A stretch of DNA of 64,000 bases from Bryum argenteum (GCA_037043015.1 CM073323.1:28486758-28550757), one strand, 5' to 3'. Shown: positions 20,186-32,900, numbered from the stretch's first letter. The notes: generated from the sequence alone by a model not told the origin. Numbers and translations are program-made.

Positions 20186-22980
20186 TTGAACTCCTTACAC
20201 ACCTTACCTACAATAAGAATACAAATGCACATGAATACACTAATAACAATGAAAATAATTATGATAGATAATTGTATATCAACATAATATTTAAGTAAAA
20301 AGTGTACAATATTTTTCAGAAGCTTTCATCAATAAATGGCAACTATACAACTAGAGACCTACCTAAATGAGGTCCAGTGGGGTCAAGAGAGGATAAACAC
20401 ATTTCTTCTTCCATGTTCATAAGTAAAGGCCTATCTTTCTTTCCCCTACAACTCTCAAAAATCTCTTGTTGAACAGCTTGTTGAACATTTGCACCGGAAG
20501 GTGTTGATGATCTAATGTCAATATAAAGCTACTATATATCTATGCAATTGCTAATAGTAATCAACGACATCAACTTCCAAGAAACCCGACTTCCTTTAAA
20601 ATTGAAGATCCATAAACAATCTCACAAGAAGCCTTTGCACTATTGAATTAACGTATCAAAAACAAAGTAGTCCAAATACTCTTTATCTAATCTTTACTCA
20701 ATGCTCTATTTGATTAAATGAATCAATTTGTTGCAAGGACCTCCTAATATGATAATCACAAAACCATCTACATTTTTCAACCATTCCTTAAATTAAATAA
20801 TTGCTACAACCTTCTAAGTGCTTTGAAACAACATTCGTTTATTCCATATGAACGTTGCTAGCTAGAGAGCGTAGATAAGAAGTGAGTAATCGAGCAATCA
20901 TTATTGCTAATCTTGCAAGGGAGAGTGATACCCAACAATGCAATGCCACCCTCCAAATATTACTCTTCTTGTGCAATGGAGAAGTTGTTGTTCACTACTG
21001 ATATGTTATATTATTTTTTCAGACCATCTTTTTAAAGAGCTTGTTGCTACATTTTCTATAATACGAATCTCCACCAAACAAAAATTAGATATGAATTTAC
21101 TAAAAGACTACACATAGAGCTTCAAGGTTGATGTTGTTGAAAATCAAGTACTCTACACCTATTTTTTGACAACTTGGTTGTCATGACATGCTTTTCTTAG
21201 AACCTTAGCGGCCATTATATCAATACAAGAGAGTTGCATTTTCAAATGATAAATTTTGACATAAGGCAAATTTAATGTGGCATATCACAGAACTTGCATA
21301 TCAATAAATTTGTGTGAAGCTTGTTCGTAATCGTAGAATATTAACACGAGTAAACATAACATTTTGACCGTTTTTAAACAACATATAAATTGTGTCAATA
21401 TATTAAAAATTAAGTAAATTTTATTAGAATTACTCTTTTAGATTGTAGCTCTCTTCTACTATACCTAGCTCCTCCTCATTATTATTTTGCTTTGCTACAT
21501 GTGTTGTACTCTTCAATCTTGTCCAAATCAACTACATCTTAAGCTACTAAGGTAAAAAAATAGAGCCTCTACCCAAAATTAAGTATTTCACATAGAAAAG
21601 ATTTATTCTAGAATATATACAAACTTACTAATGGCATTTACAATTTCCTCAACGAAATAAGTAATTCTTGAACTACTCGTTGTTGACCTTTAATTTATAT
21701 CAATATATTATAAAGATCTATAATTGCAACTTTTACAAGTCCAACATCGAAAGGTGTATTCACTATTTAGTCTCTTCAAATTTTTTGTAAGATATATGAC
21801 ACATTGCTTCAATAACAAAGAGCCCAACACAAAACACAATCTTCTATTGTCACGTGCTTTATGATATTAATAGGTATAGAATGAGCTTAGAGCCATGAGA
21901 CTATCACTGTAATTAATATTTTCTTGATTATAACGCCACGGAATCAATCATTTATAGAGTCAATAGATTCCATATGGATTCAAAAAGTAGAAGACAACAA
22001 ACAGAAAAGCTCCTATTTTGATCCTAATTTGATCCTGGGCCTCTCAAGAGCTCTATCTCAAAAGGGCAACAATTCATGAGAGCTATTAAACATGACTTCA
22101 AAACCTTATTGAGAGCACTAGAATCTAAAGAATCTAAAGAACCTATGCAATTGTTGCAATGCAATTGACATACTTTAAACCTAACACCGACATTGATGAC
22201 AGTTTAAAAAATTTGAATACTCAATGAATTTGAGTTTGAAGCCACCGCAAGCCCGCGGTGTGCATGCTTTGTATTCTACTTCTTACTCTTAATTCTCGAT
22301 CAAAAATGTAAGTACCCATTGAAACATTACCTAGTTGATAGTAGGTTAAGTTGGTAGAGGCACAATAGCTATCCAGCCTTCTTCTCAAAAAACTTGGCAT
22401 CATCACCACCTCTAGTTTGTGCAAGAGAATGCAACTCTTGCTTCTTGCCCCATTTGAGGCGATTTATTTGTTGCTCATCTTCATTCTAACCAAGTTGAAT
22501 AACTCACACCTCAAATTTTGCACTCTACTTTTGTTTAGCAATTGTTTTCTAATGGGCTCGATTATTGTCATGTCGCCTAGTCACTTGAGTACATTACGCA
22601 ATGCAAGAGAATATTATAAAAAACTCTTAAATTGTATTCATTAAAAGAGATTTGTGGAGGTGTTTTCTCAATTACATTGAGCTTCTAGATAGCAAGACTA
22701 TGGTTCTTGTAGAGAGGTTGCAGGTACAAAATGGCAGCCTCTTAAGTGTTGCTATGACACCAAAATTCACTGCTAGTGAGTATTAAATATTTAATGACCC
22801 ATGCACATGGAATGTGAGGGGTAAAGGGAATTGGGGATTCGTTGTCTGAGGATGCGGAGGATGTGAGGGAAGTATATAAAGTGGGAGTTGTGGGCGGAGG
22901 ATATTAAAAGGGTCAGTTGGGTTGGCACGACACGCATTGATGACCCTACCCACACTAATTTATCAACGTGAACTGACTAT
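20186..22980. other. AT-rich intergenic DNA
   Basis: Very AT-rich with many short homopolymer runs. No coding frame above 80 codons shows family features. No repeat structure was recognised by eye. Confidence 0.4.
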
Positions 22981-23212
22981 CATGTTGCCATAATTTTGTT
23001 GTAACTCATAAGTACCACGTGCCACCCTCCACAAAAGGTTTATTAATTTTTTGATGCTTCTTTCATGTTGCCATAATTTTCTTGTAATTCATAAGTACCA
23101 CGTGCCACCCTCCACAAAAGGTTTATTAATTTTTTGATGCTTCTTTCATGTTGCCATAATTTTCTTGTAATTCATAAGTACCACGTGCCACTCTCCACAA
23201 AAGGTTCATTAA
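22981..23212. repeat. 83-bp tandem repeat, 2.8 copies
   Basis: Units begin CATGTTGCCATAATTTT at 22981, 23064 and 23147, exactly 83 bp apart. Each contains AAGTACCACGTGCCAC. The third copy stops at its internal TTAA (23209-23212), where a TTAA-flanked element begins. The missing remainder of the unit reappears, diverged, just after that element at 23842. Confidence 0.92.
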
Positions 23213-23837
23213 CCCCTAAACAACCATGGTGTTTTGTGAGCTCCAAACTCCAAATCTGCAATTCCATACCACCTTGTAAACTTCGGAGTGTGAGAATATA
23301 TTTTTTACACTTTTTTGAAACTTTCAACCGTATGAACTTGAAGAAAACTATTATTAGAGTTAGTGGTTGAAATTTCAACTGTTGCAAAGTTGATGCAAAG
23401 TTGATCAAAAAAAGATTGCATCAACTTTGAATCTAGCTCTTGTAATTTTTGAAGGGTGCCCTTGTAGGATTGGTAAAGCTATAACTTGGGTCACTTGGAA
23501 ACCTAAGTACAAAATCAATCAAGAAAAGATTTCAAAAAAATTAAGTTAAAAAAAAGGTGAAAATAAAAAGTTTTTTTCTGCCTGCCCCAAGGCTGAAAAC
23601 TTATATTTGCATTTAAAAACTCCATATGTGGAGTTTGACTTTGCAAATTTTCTCACATACACCTTGTAGTATAGAGAAAATTACAAGAGCTAGATTGTCA
23701 TGATTTTTATAGAGAAAATTACAAGAGCTAGATTGTCATCCTGTAAAAATCTTAGGCAAAAATATTACGTTTAACATCTCCACTTAGGCTGCCCGAAATC
23801 GCAAACCTCCTAATCGGAGGCCTTGGTAGTTTAGGGC
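23213..23837. mobile_element. 625-bp TTAA-target element with CCCTAAAC termini
   Basis: The left end CCCCTAAACAACCATGG and the inverse of the right end, GCCCTAAACTACCAAGG, match at 14 of 17 positions. TTAA flanks both sides (23209-23212 and 23838-23841). The insertion splits the third 83-bp tandem unit: the 17 bases after the right TTAA match the expected continuation of that unit at 14 positions. This is good evidence for insertion with a TTAA target duplication. The interior has no transposase and resembles the copy at 35402. It shares GGTGCCC.TGTA..ATTGGTAAA and ACACCTTGTAGTATA blocks in the same order. A 33-bp internal duplication lies near 23670-23745. It is non-autonomous; piggyBac-like assignment is inference. 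Confidence 0.75.
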
Positions 23838-24284
23838 TTAATTTATTATTGCTTCTTTTTGTCTTTGTGCCTCATATGTCTATGAGCTATGAGGCACAAT
23901 CTTATTGTTCAGTTATTGTGTTGCCCGAAGGCACTAGCTTATTACTAATCATGCCAATTTCCGTAAGATTAAACGTGTTATTTATATGACAACTTCTTAG
24001 ATATGGATGCTCATGTTTATATTTAGAGGAGAAGGTTCAAATCCTAATTTGCATGAGAAGGTTTCAAATCTAAGAAGCAGTTTTGTTTGGATTCAACTAT
24101 ATAAAACACATTCAAGTTTTGTTTATTGTACATGTAAAAGAGGTACTAAGGTAATATTTCACCATTTATCATTTGTCTTTTTGTTCTTAAATATTTGTTT
24201 TGTTTTAAGTTTCAACATACCTTTTATATGAGAAATCGAACATTTTGAGGATTTAGAGGTTCTATGAGGGTTGAATAAAATTAT

Positions 24285-24292
24285 GTCGACAT
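24285..24292. repeat. hAT target site duplication, left (GTCGACAT)
   Basis: Eight bases identical to 31576-31583 directly flank the hAT terminal repeats. An 8-bp duplication is diagnostic of hAT insertion. Confidence 0.92.
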
Positions 24293-24442
24293 CAGGGCTT
24301 TTATTTTTGGCTTTAGAACGCCAGATTGCACTTGTTTTTTTCCGGTGGCGAACCCACAGTAATAAAAGTTCACACTAAATTGCTTGCATTTCGCCACGTA
24401 GGCGTTCGTGGGCAAATCTGGAGCGCCAGATCTTCGCCCATC

Positions 24443-27135
24443 CACTATAAGAAATCCATCGAATTTTGGATGTCTTAAATAAGACATCTAAAGTCGATTA
24501 GACGTCTTAAAAATGACTTTTAGACTAAAAGTTGGGTTAATGTCTAAGAAGACATCAAGAAGACATTTGAAATACAGGAAGATGTCTTGGAAAATATGAC
24601 GTGTCAAGGTAAACTTGGGAGGGTAAGAAGTGCGCCACGTGGAGGACACATCAGCGCCATGTGGACGGGCAGTGCCACATGGCGATGAATTTCATCCTGA
24701 TGTGGAGTTTTATGTGATCAATCAAAACATGACGTGGCGGCGCCAAAATCCAACGTGGACCCGGGAAAATCTGATGTGGCACCCGAGAATATCTGACCTG
24801 GCATGCATGAAAATCCGACGTGGCATGCCAGGTCAACATATTTTTGACTGCTTTTATATTGAAATATTGGTCATAAAAGACATTGGAAGACATTTGAGGA
24901 TGTCTTACGAGACATATGAGGATGTCTAATGAGACATTTTAGAATGTCTTATGAGACATTTTACAATGTCTACGGTGATGTGTTTAGTAGTCTAAGCATG
25001 TCATCGGAGTCGTCTTTTTAGACATTGTAGTGATTACTTTTCATATTGCACGATGTCTTAGTTGATGCTTTGCAGAATGTTTATATGATGTTTTCTGCGG
25101 TCGTACAAAATGTTTTATAAGATGTCTTTTATGATGTTTTGAAGATGTCTGCGAGGATGTTTTGGAGGTGTTTTATGTGATATTTCACAAAATGTTTAAT
25201 AGGATGTCTTCAAAGACAATGTCCTTCCACGATGTCCCTCCACTACCATCGCTTGCTGTCGATACTTCTACGGTCTTGTGCATGTCATGCCGCTGCACAT
25301 GTTCAATAAGCCAATATTAACTGCATTTAAACAGGGATTTGTAAAGGCAAAAAATTGTGATTTGGTTCCATTTAATTGCACTACCTAGGTTGAGATGGTA
25401 TTCATCATGACCTCAAGATATTGACATAGTTAGACATTCTTGCGGACATCTGCTTAGACATTCAGGCAGACATCCTTAAAGACATCATTGAAGACAACAT
25501 TATGGACATCCATGTAGACATCTGTTCGCGGCCTCAGACATGTGTTTTGCTAACTCTCTGCAATCGTGAAAAAACAACAACTAACTTACTCTGGCAAACT
25601 TCTTCCATGTTCGTGTGTTCTCTAAGCTTTCCTTACCACAGTACGAGGACCTCGACCCCTCATGTTCCACCCTACAAAACATAATTCATGAACACAATTA
25701 AACATCATTTTAGACATCTTCATAGACATGCTCTAAGACATCACTGTAGACCATTATAGACATCTGATGACATTTTCAGGGTTTCAACCACAATACATCT
25801 ACTATAGAAGGTTTTTCGTTGTCCTCTGCAACAAATCAAGCTTTAGAGTTCTTTCCACAACAAAGCATGTATTGTAAGTCATAGAGTTTCTTCCATAACA
25901 AGTTTTAGGATTTCTTCCACAACAAATCAAATACTACAAGTCCTAAGGTTTCCACACTTCAAACACTAACTCCTAGGAAAAACTGAGGCAAAAATGAGCT
26001 TTGTGCAACCTCTACTTTCACTTAAACGGTCTATAACCTAGGTATGGCGGCGGCAGCAAAGCCTAGTTACATGAAGAAGCAAACCCTAACCTCTACACTC
26101 TAAACACTAACTCCTCCAAAAAATGAAGGCAAAAATGAGCTTCGTGCGGCTTCTACTTCTACTTAAAGGTCTCATGACCTAAGTATGGTGGCAGCAGTAA
26201 ACCCTAGCCGCCTCTGTTCATTCATTGAAGTCGATGAAAATCATCTCAATAATACAATGTCTTCTAAGATGTTTCATAAGACATCTATTTAAAATGTTTA
26301 CGAAGACACTGCCATAGACATTGTATGACATGTACACTCGTCCGACGTGGACTTTTTCTTTACCATGTAGATAAACAGCTGTAAATTATGAAATTAATGA
26401 AATATCCACGTATAATTTTGTTCATAAATATGCAAAATTGTCGTATATATTAAAATAACTATATTTGCTGACTAAGTTACTTTACCAATTAAATAATAAT
26501 TGAATAATAATATTCTAATATTTTAATATTTTATAATAAATATTTTATAATTTTTTGGTTTTATTAAAATATTTTAATAGTATTTATTATTAAAATATTC
26601 TCAGATATACATATAATATATTTTTTAAATTAAAATATAATATTTGAATATTATTATAAAAATTGGGCCAATGAAAAAAAATCTGAGATTACAAGTTTAA
26701 AATTAAAAAAATCATATTTCAATATTTTTAGTTGTACAAAATAAAATTATAATACACAAATGACGAAAGAGTATTTAAAAGGATGAAGTTCCTTTTTTTT
26801 TCCTCATGCAAACCGCTACCCATTATCATGTTTTTTTTACAACCGGGCTACTTTCTACCCCCTTTCGGTAACTTTCAGAGTTTTTCACTTGGTGAAACCG
26901 GAATTTCTTGCCAACGTGGCAGTTTCATGTTTAATGCAATGTCTTAATAGACATCTTAGAAAACATCCACGTGTCTTTGGTGTCTTCAAGTCATCCAGCA
27001 CTCTTAGTTGAAGACATCTTCAAAACGACAAGATATCTTCTCATCTTACAAGACATTTTGCAAGACAACTAGATATCTTGAAAGTGATCTTTTCAAATCT
27101 TAAGACATCAAAAATTCGATGGTTTTCTTATAGTG
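24443..27135. mobile_element. Non-autonomous CACTA (En/Spm-type) element, 2693 bp, nested in the hAT
   Basis: The ends are CACTATAAGAAATCCATC on the left and, inverted on the right, CACTATAAGAAAACCATC. They continue as a near-perfect inverted repeat for about 38 bp. The 3-bp duplication ATC flanks both sides (24440-24442, 27136-27138). Dozens of GATGTCTT/AAGACATC words fill both subterminal regions, mostly inverted between halves, the usual arrangement of En/Spm transposase-binding motifs. There is no transposase frame. A tandem pair of about 135-bp segments (25950 and 26090, sharing GAGGCAAAAATGAGCTT-like words) and a GACGTGGC-type short repeat cluster (24636-24840) are internal. The insertion sits 150 bp inside the left end of the hAT. 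Confidence 0.93.
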
Positions 27136-27138
27136 ATC

Positions 27139-27696
27139 GGACGGTCGGGATGGCGCGCTTTCGCCAGTCTTCTCTGCCTCGGGCGGCTAGGGCTGGGGGA
27201 GGTTCGCCCAAGTGGGCTTAGGGTTCGGGGCCTTTGCACCAGGTGAATGCTTCGTCTTCGCCGGTGTGCTTCACGCTAACTTACAATCTCGCCGAGAGAT
27301 CCGTCCTTCGCAAAGATCTCAGACGCTCGGGTACTCGTCGAGATCGCCGATTAATGCACTGTTTGAGTGGCCTATTCGCCAAGAGGTTGAGGGCTTCAAG
27401 CGGCGTTTTGGCGTAGGCCTCGCATTTGCTCCCACTACTCCAAATTGAATAGCAATGGATTGTAGTTTGATTTGTAGTTGTCAATGCGGTTCCGGTTTGG
27501 AGGCGGTCGTTGTGTCGTGCGCCAAATGAGTGCGTCATCGTTAGTTTCGTTACTCGTATAACTTCTCTGCTGCGAGTGATCGAGAATTCGAGATCAAGGA
27601 TTTTCTTGGTTTTTGTGTGTTCGTTTTCTATTCAAGGTAAAGAGTTTTGTTGCTTAGGGTTTCGTTGCTTGAGGTCTAGGGTTCTAGTTTGTGACA
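27139..27696. other. hAT internal 5' region (no gene)
   Basis: This is a continuation of the hAT left subterminal zone after the CACTA insertion. It is GC-richer, with repeated TTCGCC words. Short open frames here lack domain features. It presumably held the promoter and leader of the transposase gene. Confidence 0.5.
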
Positions 27697-30669
27697 ATGG
27701 AATGCAATCGGGGATTGGGAGGGTCGATGATGCAGCCGTGGTGGGGGCGGGCATTGCTTGGCGCTTCAAGAGCGGCGGAGGGAGAAGAAGAGGGCGTGAG
27801 AGCCGCTCGTAGCGCGGCCGGGGAGGAGTTCAAGAGAAAATCTCCAATGACGGAGAAGGCGCGGCGCAATGCTCGAGGAAGAGTACTCTTCAAAGTTACT
27901 TTACGAGCTCACGGGATCTTTGGATCGGGCGTCGCCGATGTTGGAGCTCGACTTGAGAGTATCGATGCCCGGGACGCACGATTCGCGCAGGAAGATTCGG
28001 CGGTCTTGGGGTTAGCAAGCTTGAGGGGTGGATCCGTGTGCGTTGACACGGCGCGGACTCTGGATCCTCTAGTGGATCCGGTGACACAGTGGTGTTAAGT
28101 TCAAAGTCGCCCCTCATTCACTTGCCGACATCGTCGGAGGAGACGACAATCTTTGGCTCGAAAGAAGTCCCCAACTCTTCCGAAGGTGAAGACGAAGAAG
28201 TGGAGTCCCCGCCGAAGAAGGGGAAGAGAGCGAAGAGTGTGGGCGCAAAGACCGATCGACCACCATCGAAAGTTTCGACGACCCTGGCCGCAAAGCTTCC
28301 CGGGCCGAGGGCATAATGGCGCCGACGGTATTCTCCACATGGTGAAGTGTAAACCCCGCCAAAGAATCGATCGCAAGCCATGTATCATGGCTCCTAAGAG
28401 CGATACACTCTTCAAACACGACGGGAAGAGAATAGCGAAGAAGGATATGCCACAAGACAAGGTGAAGAAGGGGGAGCGACGTCGCTACTCAATGTCGCCA
28501 TAAGAAGAACGTGAAGCTCTACGCCGCCCGCCCGCCGCCGCCACCGTCTTGGAGCGGTGAATCATTGCACAACCATCGAAGCTCGCAAAAAACGGGTTCG
28601 ATTTGCCTCCATATTTCAAATTCTTTGTGATGGTCGTCCGATGCTTGATTTCGAGTCACGCTATCCTTGTACAAGTTCTTGAATGTGCCCGATTTGCCAA
28701 ATGCCCATTGGTGCGATAATTCGGGTTGGGTAATGGCCTCGTACATGTATAAGATTGTCACTGCAGAGATTCGAAAGCTTATTGATCTGCTCGTATTCTT
28801 GCCTTATCCGTCGATGAAGTCACTATCTCGATAACAGCAGACTACCTCTCTCTACATTGCTATGTTGTTCAAGATCGGGTTCGAGTCCCACTTTGCTTGT
28901 GTCCTTGCGAGAAAGTCGAATGTGCTCCAAATCCGAGAACTTAACTAAACTCATAATGGAATCCTTTGCCGGGTGGGGGTTGGATATCGAGTCTATTGCC
29001 CGCAAGCTAGTGAGTTTCGGAGCGGATGGCGCAAGCACCATGCAAGGTCAGAGGGCGGTGTGACCACGATGGTGCGTGAGAACTTTGCGCCTTTTTCGTC
29101 ACGGGGTTCATCTGCGTTGCACGCGAGATGCAACCTCGCTTTTAAGGCGCCGCAGAGTATGGGTGTGTTTGGCGCAATCGAGCGAGTGTTGACTATCACG
29201 TATGCATACTTTTGCAAAAGTCCGAAACGTTTTCTTTGAGTTTAAACAATTAGCGGAATTATGAGAAACAAAAGGCCTTAAGATGCTTCGCATCGTGGAA
29301 ACTTCGGTGGGTTTCTTTGATCGAACCATTGCGCAGCTCATTGTCGGAATACCGCACCCTCATCTACAAGATGACGGCGAGACTTGAGTGAAAATGACAA
29401 AGTCGAGGTAAGCTACTTCAAAGTTGAAAATTTCTATCAAAATTTTTTTTTGGCATGGTGAGTTGCAACTAATCTCTTCCAATGTTTTGCGAGGCATGTC
29501 TTGTGTTGTTCTTTGGATCCATACACCTTGCTTGGGATGTGTGCGTTGTTGCCTCTCATGGAAGCAATTGATCAATTAGTCACATTTGCACGTAAGAGGA
29601 CGTCTTCATATGCGACTTTGTCGCAGCATGTGAAGATCTGTCAAGCCTCTCTACATACTCTCTACGAAGACCGGGCCACCGCTTACTCAACGGACGAGTT
29701 CGGTCATTCAACAATCTTACGGATTGCGGCCATGAACAAATCCATATTAAGTGGATCACCGATCTAAACGATGGGTCTCTTTGTCCTCTCCTTCGTGTGC
29801 TTCGGTGAGTAGACAAGAGGTTATTCGTAGAAAAACTTCGATTAAAAAGAGTGTTCAATCGAGTTTACATTGATGTTTTGTGATCTTTGCATGTGTGCGG
29901 TGAGCAGATTCACGCCGAGCACAACGGTGCTCCTGTGGACCGCGACATCCGGGGCGACTCTCTTGCGAGGGTGAAGGTGGAGTGCACGGTGAGTTCACTA
30001 AACAAACATTCATTTTCCATGGTCTTGTTTTTGGGTTTGTGATAAGGGAAGGTTGTTGTTTGTTGACAGAGAGTGCGCCAAGCTCATTTGATTTGGATAC
30101 GGTTTCCGCCCAAAGATGTCATGAATGCCATGGGCATTCTATACCATGATATTGGGTTCAAGGCCTAGGCGAGGAGAACTTTGACAAACACCTTCGCACA
30201 CTCATGGATGCATACGGGCATGGCAAAGTTGTAGACACGGGAGAAACTAAACACTTCATTCAGCCCCTTATTAGCGAGGACCAGCTCATGTCTCAGCAAT
30301 AGATCTCTCTTCAAAACGTGCATGAAAAGCAATGCTAGGGCGACCTTGATGCCTCCTTTTGACCTCGAATCCTCTAACTCGTGTTTGGAGAGTCTTTGGA
30401 TGGGAACTCCGGTTTGTGTCAAAGCTTTTATGAGTTTTTAAAACTTGCGGAGCTCACGGTCACCCATGTGATAGGTTACGTTGAAGATGAGCGCCTATTC
30501 TCCGCCCGAAGTTCGTGAAGTCCAAGCTCCGAGCCACCTGGATGACCATCTCCAAGTGGCGGTGGGGATGTACGCTGCAATGATTTTTACCCTCGAAACA
30601 TTCCCTTATCCGAAAGTTTTTGATGAGTGGTACTCTACGGTGGTAGGGGCGGTATTTGGCCCATCTTAG
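27697..30669 (+). pseudogene. hAT transposase pseudogene (BED finger and dimerisation domain remnants)
   Basis: The hAT-family transposase is recognisable only in pieces. At 28320-28500 the plus frame encodes DGILHMVKCKP followed by KPCIMAPKSDTLFKHDGKR and a KKGE block, a BED-type zinc-finger region in which the second zinc Cys of the expected CKxC appears to be lost. At 28590-28790 remnants read FASIFQIL, RPMLDFESRYP and HWCDNSGWVMASYMY. At 28930-29390 come KLVSFGADGASTMQGQR and FKAPQSMGVFGAIERVL and KSPKRFLEFK, split over different frames. The C-terminal dimerisation region at 30430-30650 shows VIGYVEDERLFSA, then HLDDHLQVAVGMYAA and PYPKVFDEWYS. Several frameshifts and stops (for example near 28316, 28503, 29041, 30168) separate these blocks. 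Some gaps could be introns, but not all. The motif order matches DUF4371/ZNF862-like hAT proteins. It is almost certainly inactive. Confidence 0.85.
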
Positions 30670-31583
30670 CTTTGTTAGTGTTACTTTCATACTTTCATTG
30701 TGGGTGTGTGTCTCGCAGCTCACTAGCATTTGTAGTTGAGTAGTCATGGAATTAGAATTGAGCCGATGTTGTGCAAATTGGCCCCTTGTTTTTGTTATTT
30801 CCGTTGATAGGCTAAACTCATGTAGCCCTCAACTACCAATGAAAGTATCTTAGTTTGTGATGTGCATCATGTTGCGGGCTGTTGTTGAGTACATTCCGCG
30901 GTGATGAGGGCTCCCTTCACCGATTCGTGACATTGTTTCTTGTACTTGATTGTTTGCTCATTTTCGTTCTTCGTTTTGGTGCACGACTTTGTTTGTATTC
31001 TTTGTTTTATGCACCTTCCTTATTTGGGCGTCGGAGTGTTTTTGTTGTTTGAGCGGTCGAGCTTCACGATGGTCACGTGGTCGAGCCGTGATGGTCGGAT
31101 GGTGGAGCTTCGTGATGGTCGGGTGGTCGAGCTTCACGGACGGGAAGAGGATAGCGAAGGGTCATCGGTATCGTGATAACATTGGTATCGCAGATAACAT
31201 TGGAGTGGGCCTGGGTAGGACTTTGAAGTGCCACCGGCTCGAATGCGGTATTAGTGCCGTGGGAGTGAGTGAGAGTACCTAGATACTTAGCTTTTTCGCC
31301 ATTTCAAATACGATTTGACTGTACAAAATACCCTTTCTCGCCAAAAATACTTCGTATATGTTTTGAATCTCGCCAAGTAAACTTTTTCGTGATTGAAATT
31401 CTCGCCACTAACGAGATGGCAAAAAATTGAATGTCGCCATAATTACCTTCCCCTGGAACGACTCATTCGCCAGAACAATTCCACATGAAATATATAATTT
31501 TCGCCACCTGTGCATTCATTACACTCAGAATATCGCCTTAGCATCCATTTTAAAAATCTGAAAATAAAAGCCTTGGTCGACAT

Positions 31584-32900
31584 GTACCCAACTCACCTAG
31601 AAACAAGAATATGAAGAGCCTCAAGTCATGTTTATTTCTTGGAATGGTTTTATTGGCTTCATATACACCTTTTCTTTTTTTTTCTTACAACAAGAAGGAA
31701 AAATACTGTTCTTTCAACCTTGAACATCATGATCTTACAAACGTTGAGAATTTTGAGTTTTAAATTTCGTATAAATAAATTTTACGCGTAAGTTACGAGA
31801 TTTTAGCTCTAGTTACATACTTCAGTATGCACTGTAAAGTGAAATTCTTATTTTGCGTTGAAAGTGGGGAGTTTCAAGAGTAAAGCATGGAAATGAGGCC
31901 TTGAAACTTTAGAAGCAATGTGGGTGGTATGTTAAACCTAGGACTCTAAATTTGGTTAAGTAAGATGTATTTTGGTAAGTTCGTTCAACTATGCCTTGTC
32001 AAGTTAGTAAATCCTTAAGAGCAAGATAGTATGTTAAGTAAGTCCTTTAGAGCAAGATAGTATGTACCCTAAAGCAAGATATTTCAATAAAGATAGACAT
32101 AGCTGAACTCACTTACCAAAGATAGTATGTTCTCTAAAGGGAGATATTTCATAAAATTGGAATGAGATTAAGACGAAGTCCTTTAAGAGTCAAGGTGATG
32201 CTATAGAATCAACCATGGTAAAGTCGGCCTTGACTATTGTAGTCTACTATCGTAAACCATGAGTATTCATGAAATAATCATTGTTCATTCATCCCTAATG
32301 AAGAATGATTTCCGATGGAGGTCTATTTTAATTTGATAGGCCAACGATTTGTTGATTTTAACTCTATGGAGTTAAAACCTTTCGCAGGTTATCTACATTT
32401 TCTATACCTTTTTGAAAAGATTATTCACGTTTCAAAAAATCCTCATCCTTTAGAAGATATTCCTTCATGTGAAAAATCAAGCAATTCTTTGGGATTCATA
32501 GGTCCTATGAGGGTAAAATTATGTGAACATGAATTTAACTCAACTAAGAACAAGAATTTGAAGAGCTTCATGTCAAAATTTACTCCCAAAATTGACTCAC
32601 AGAACACTTTATCCTTCTATGCAAGAGGTGAAGAGAACTTCTTTTTTAACTTTTAACATTACAATCTTACAAAATGGGGAGGAATTTGTATTCAAGATTT
32701 AGTGTATCTATACATATACAAGTTTGTTACTAGATCTTACGTTTACATACCTCAAATTACATCAAAAATAGGAAATTTGCACCTTACATTTAAAGAGGGC
32801 AGTTTTGAGAGATTTTAGCAGTTTTGAAGTTGTTCCACTTCACATGTGATGATGCCTATATAGATGAGCAAGAGTTCAGCGTAGCTCCGTTGAATATAAT
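31584..32900. repeat. Diverged direct repeat of the hAT flanks, including an unoccupied-site relative
   Basis: The DNA just right of the hAT (AACTCACCTAGAAACAAGAA onward, 31590) is repeated with divergence at 32543 (AACTCAACTAAGAACAAGAA). The DNA just left of the hAT (GAGGTTCTATGAGGGTTGAA, 24256) matches 32498 (TAGGTCCTATGAGGGTAAAA). At 32500-32545 both flanks are continuous, with GTGAACAT where the hAT target is GTCGACAT. A 113-codon frame lies across this copy (32315-32656) without any recognised domain; it is probably chance. The stretch 31960-32120 also has short repeats of AGAGCAAGATAGTATGT. Confidence 0.7.

Larger units (their letters stand above)
24293..31575 (+). mobile_element. hAT transposon, 7.28 kb, with nested CACTA element
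   Basis: The left terminus is CAGGGCTTTTATTTTTGG and the inverse of the right terminus is CAAGGCTTTTATTTTCAG. Both begin CA(A/G)GG as hAT ends do. The element is flanked by perfect GTCGACAT duplications. Subterminal regions are rich in short TCGCCA words on both sides (eight copies in 31290-31545 on the right; several in 24330-24440 and 27150-27400 on the left), as expected of transposase-binding repeats. The interior carries a broken hAT transposase on plus (27697-30669). Subtracting the nested CACTA insertion and its 3-bp duplication, the original element was about 4.59 kb. A diverged relative of the flanking DNA without the insertion lies at 32490-32580, which supports the boundaries. Confidence 0.93.

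Noticed and set aside
24001..24060. GGTTCAAATCC (B-box-like) considered as part of a tRNA gene
   Set aside because: No matching A box at the proper distance and no cloverleaf could be folded.
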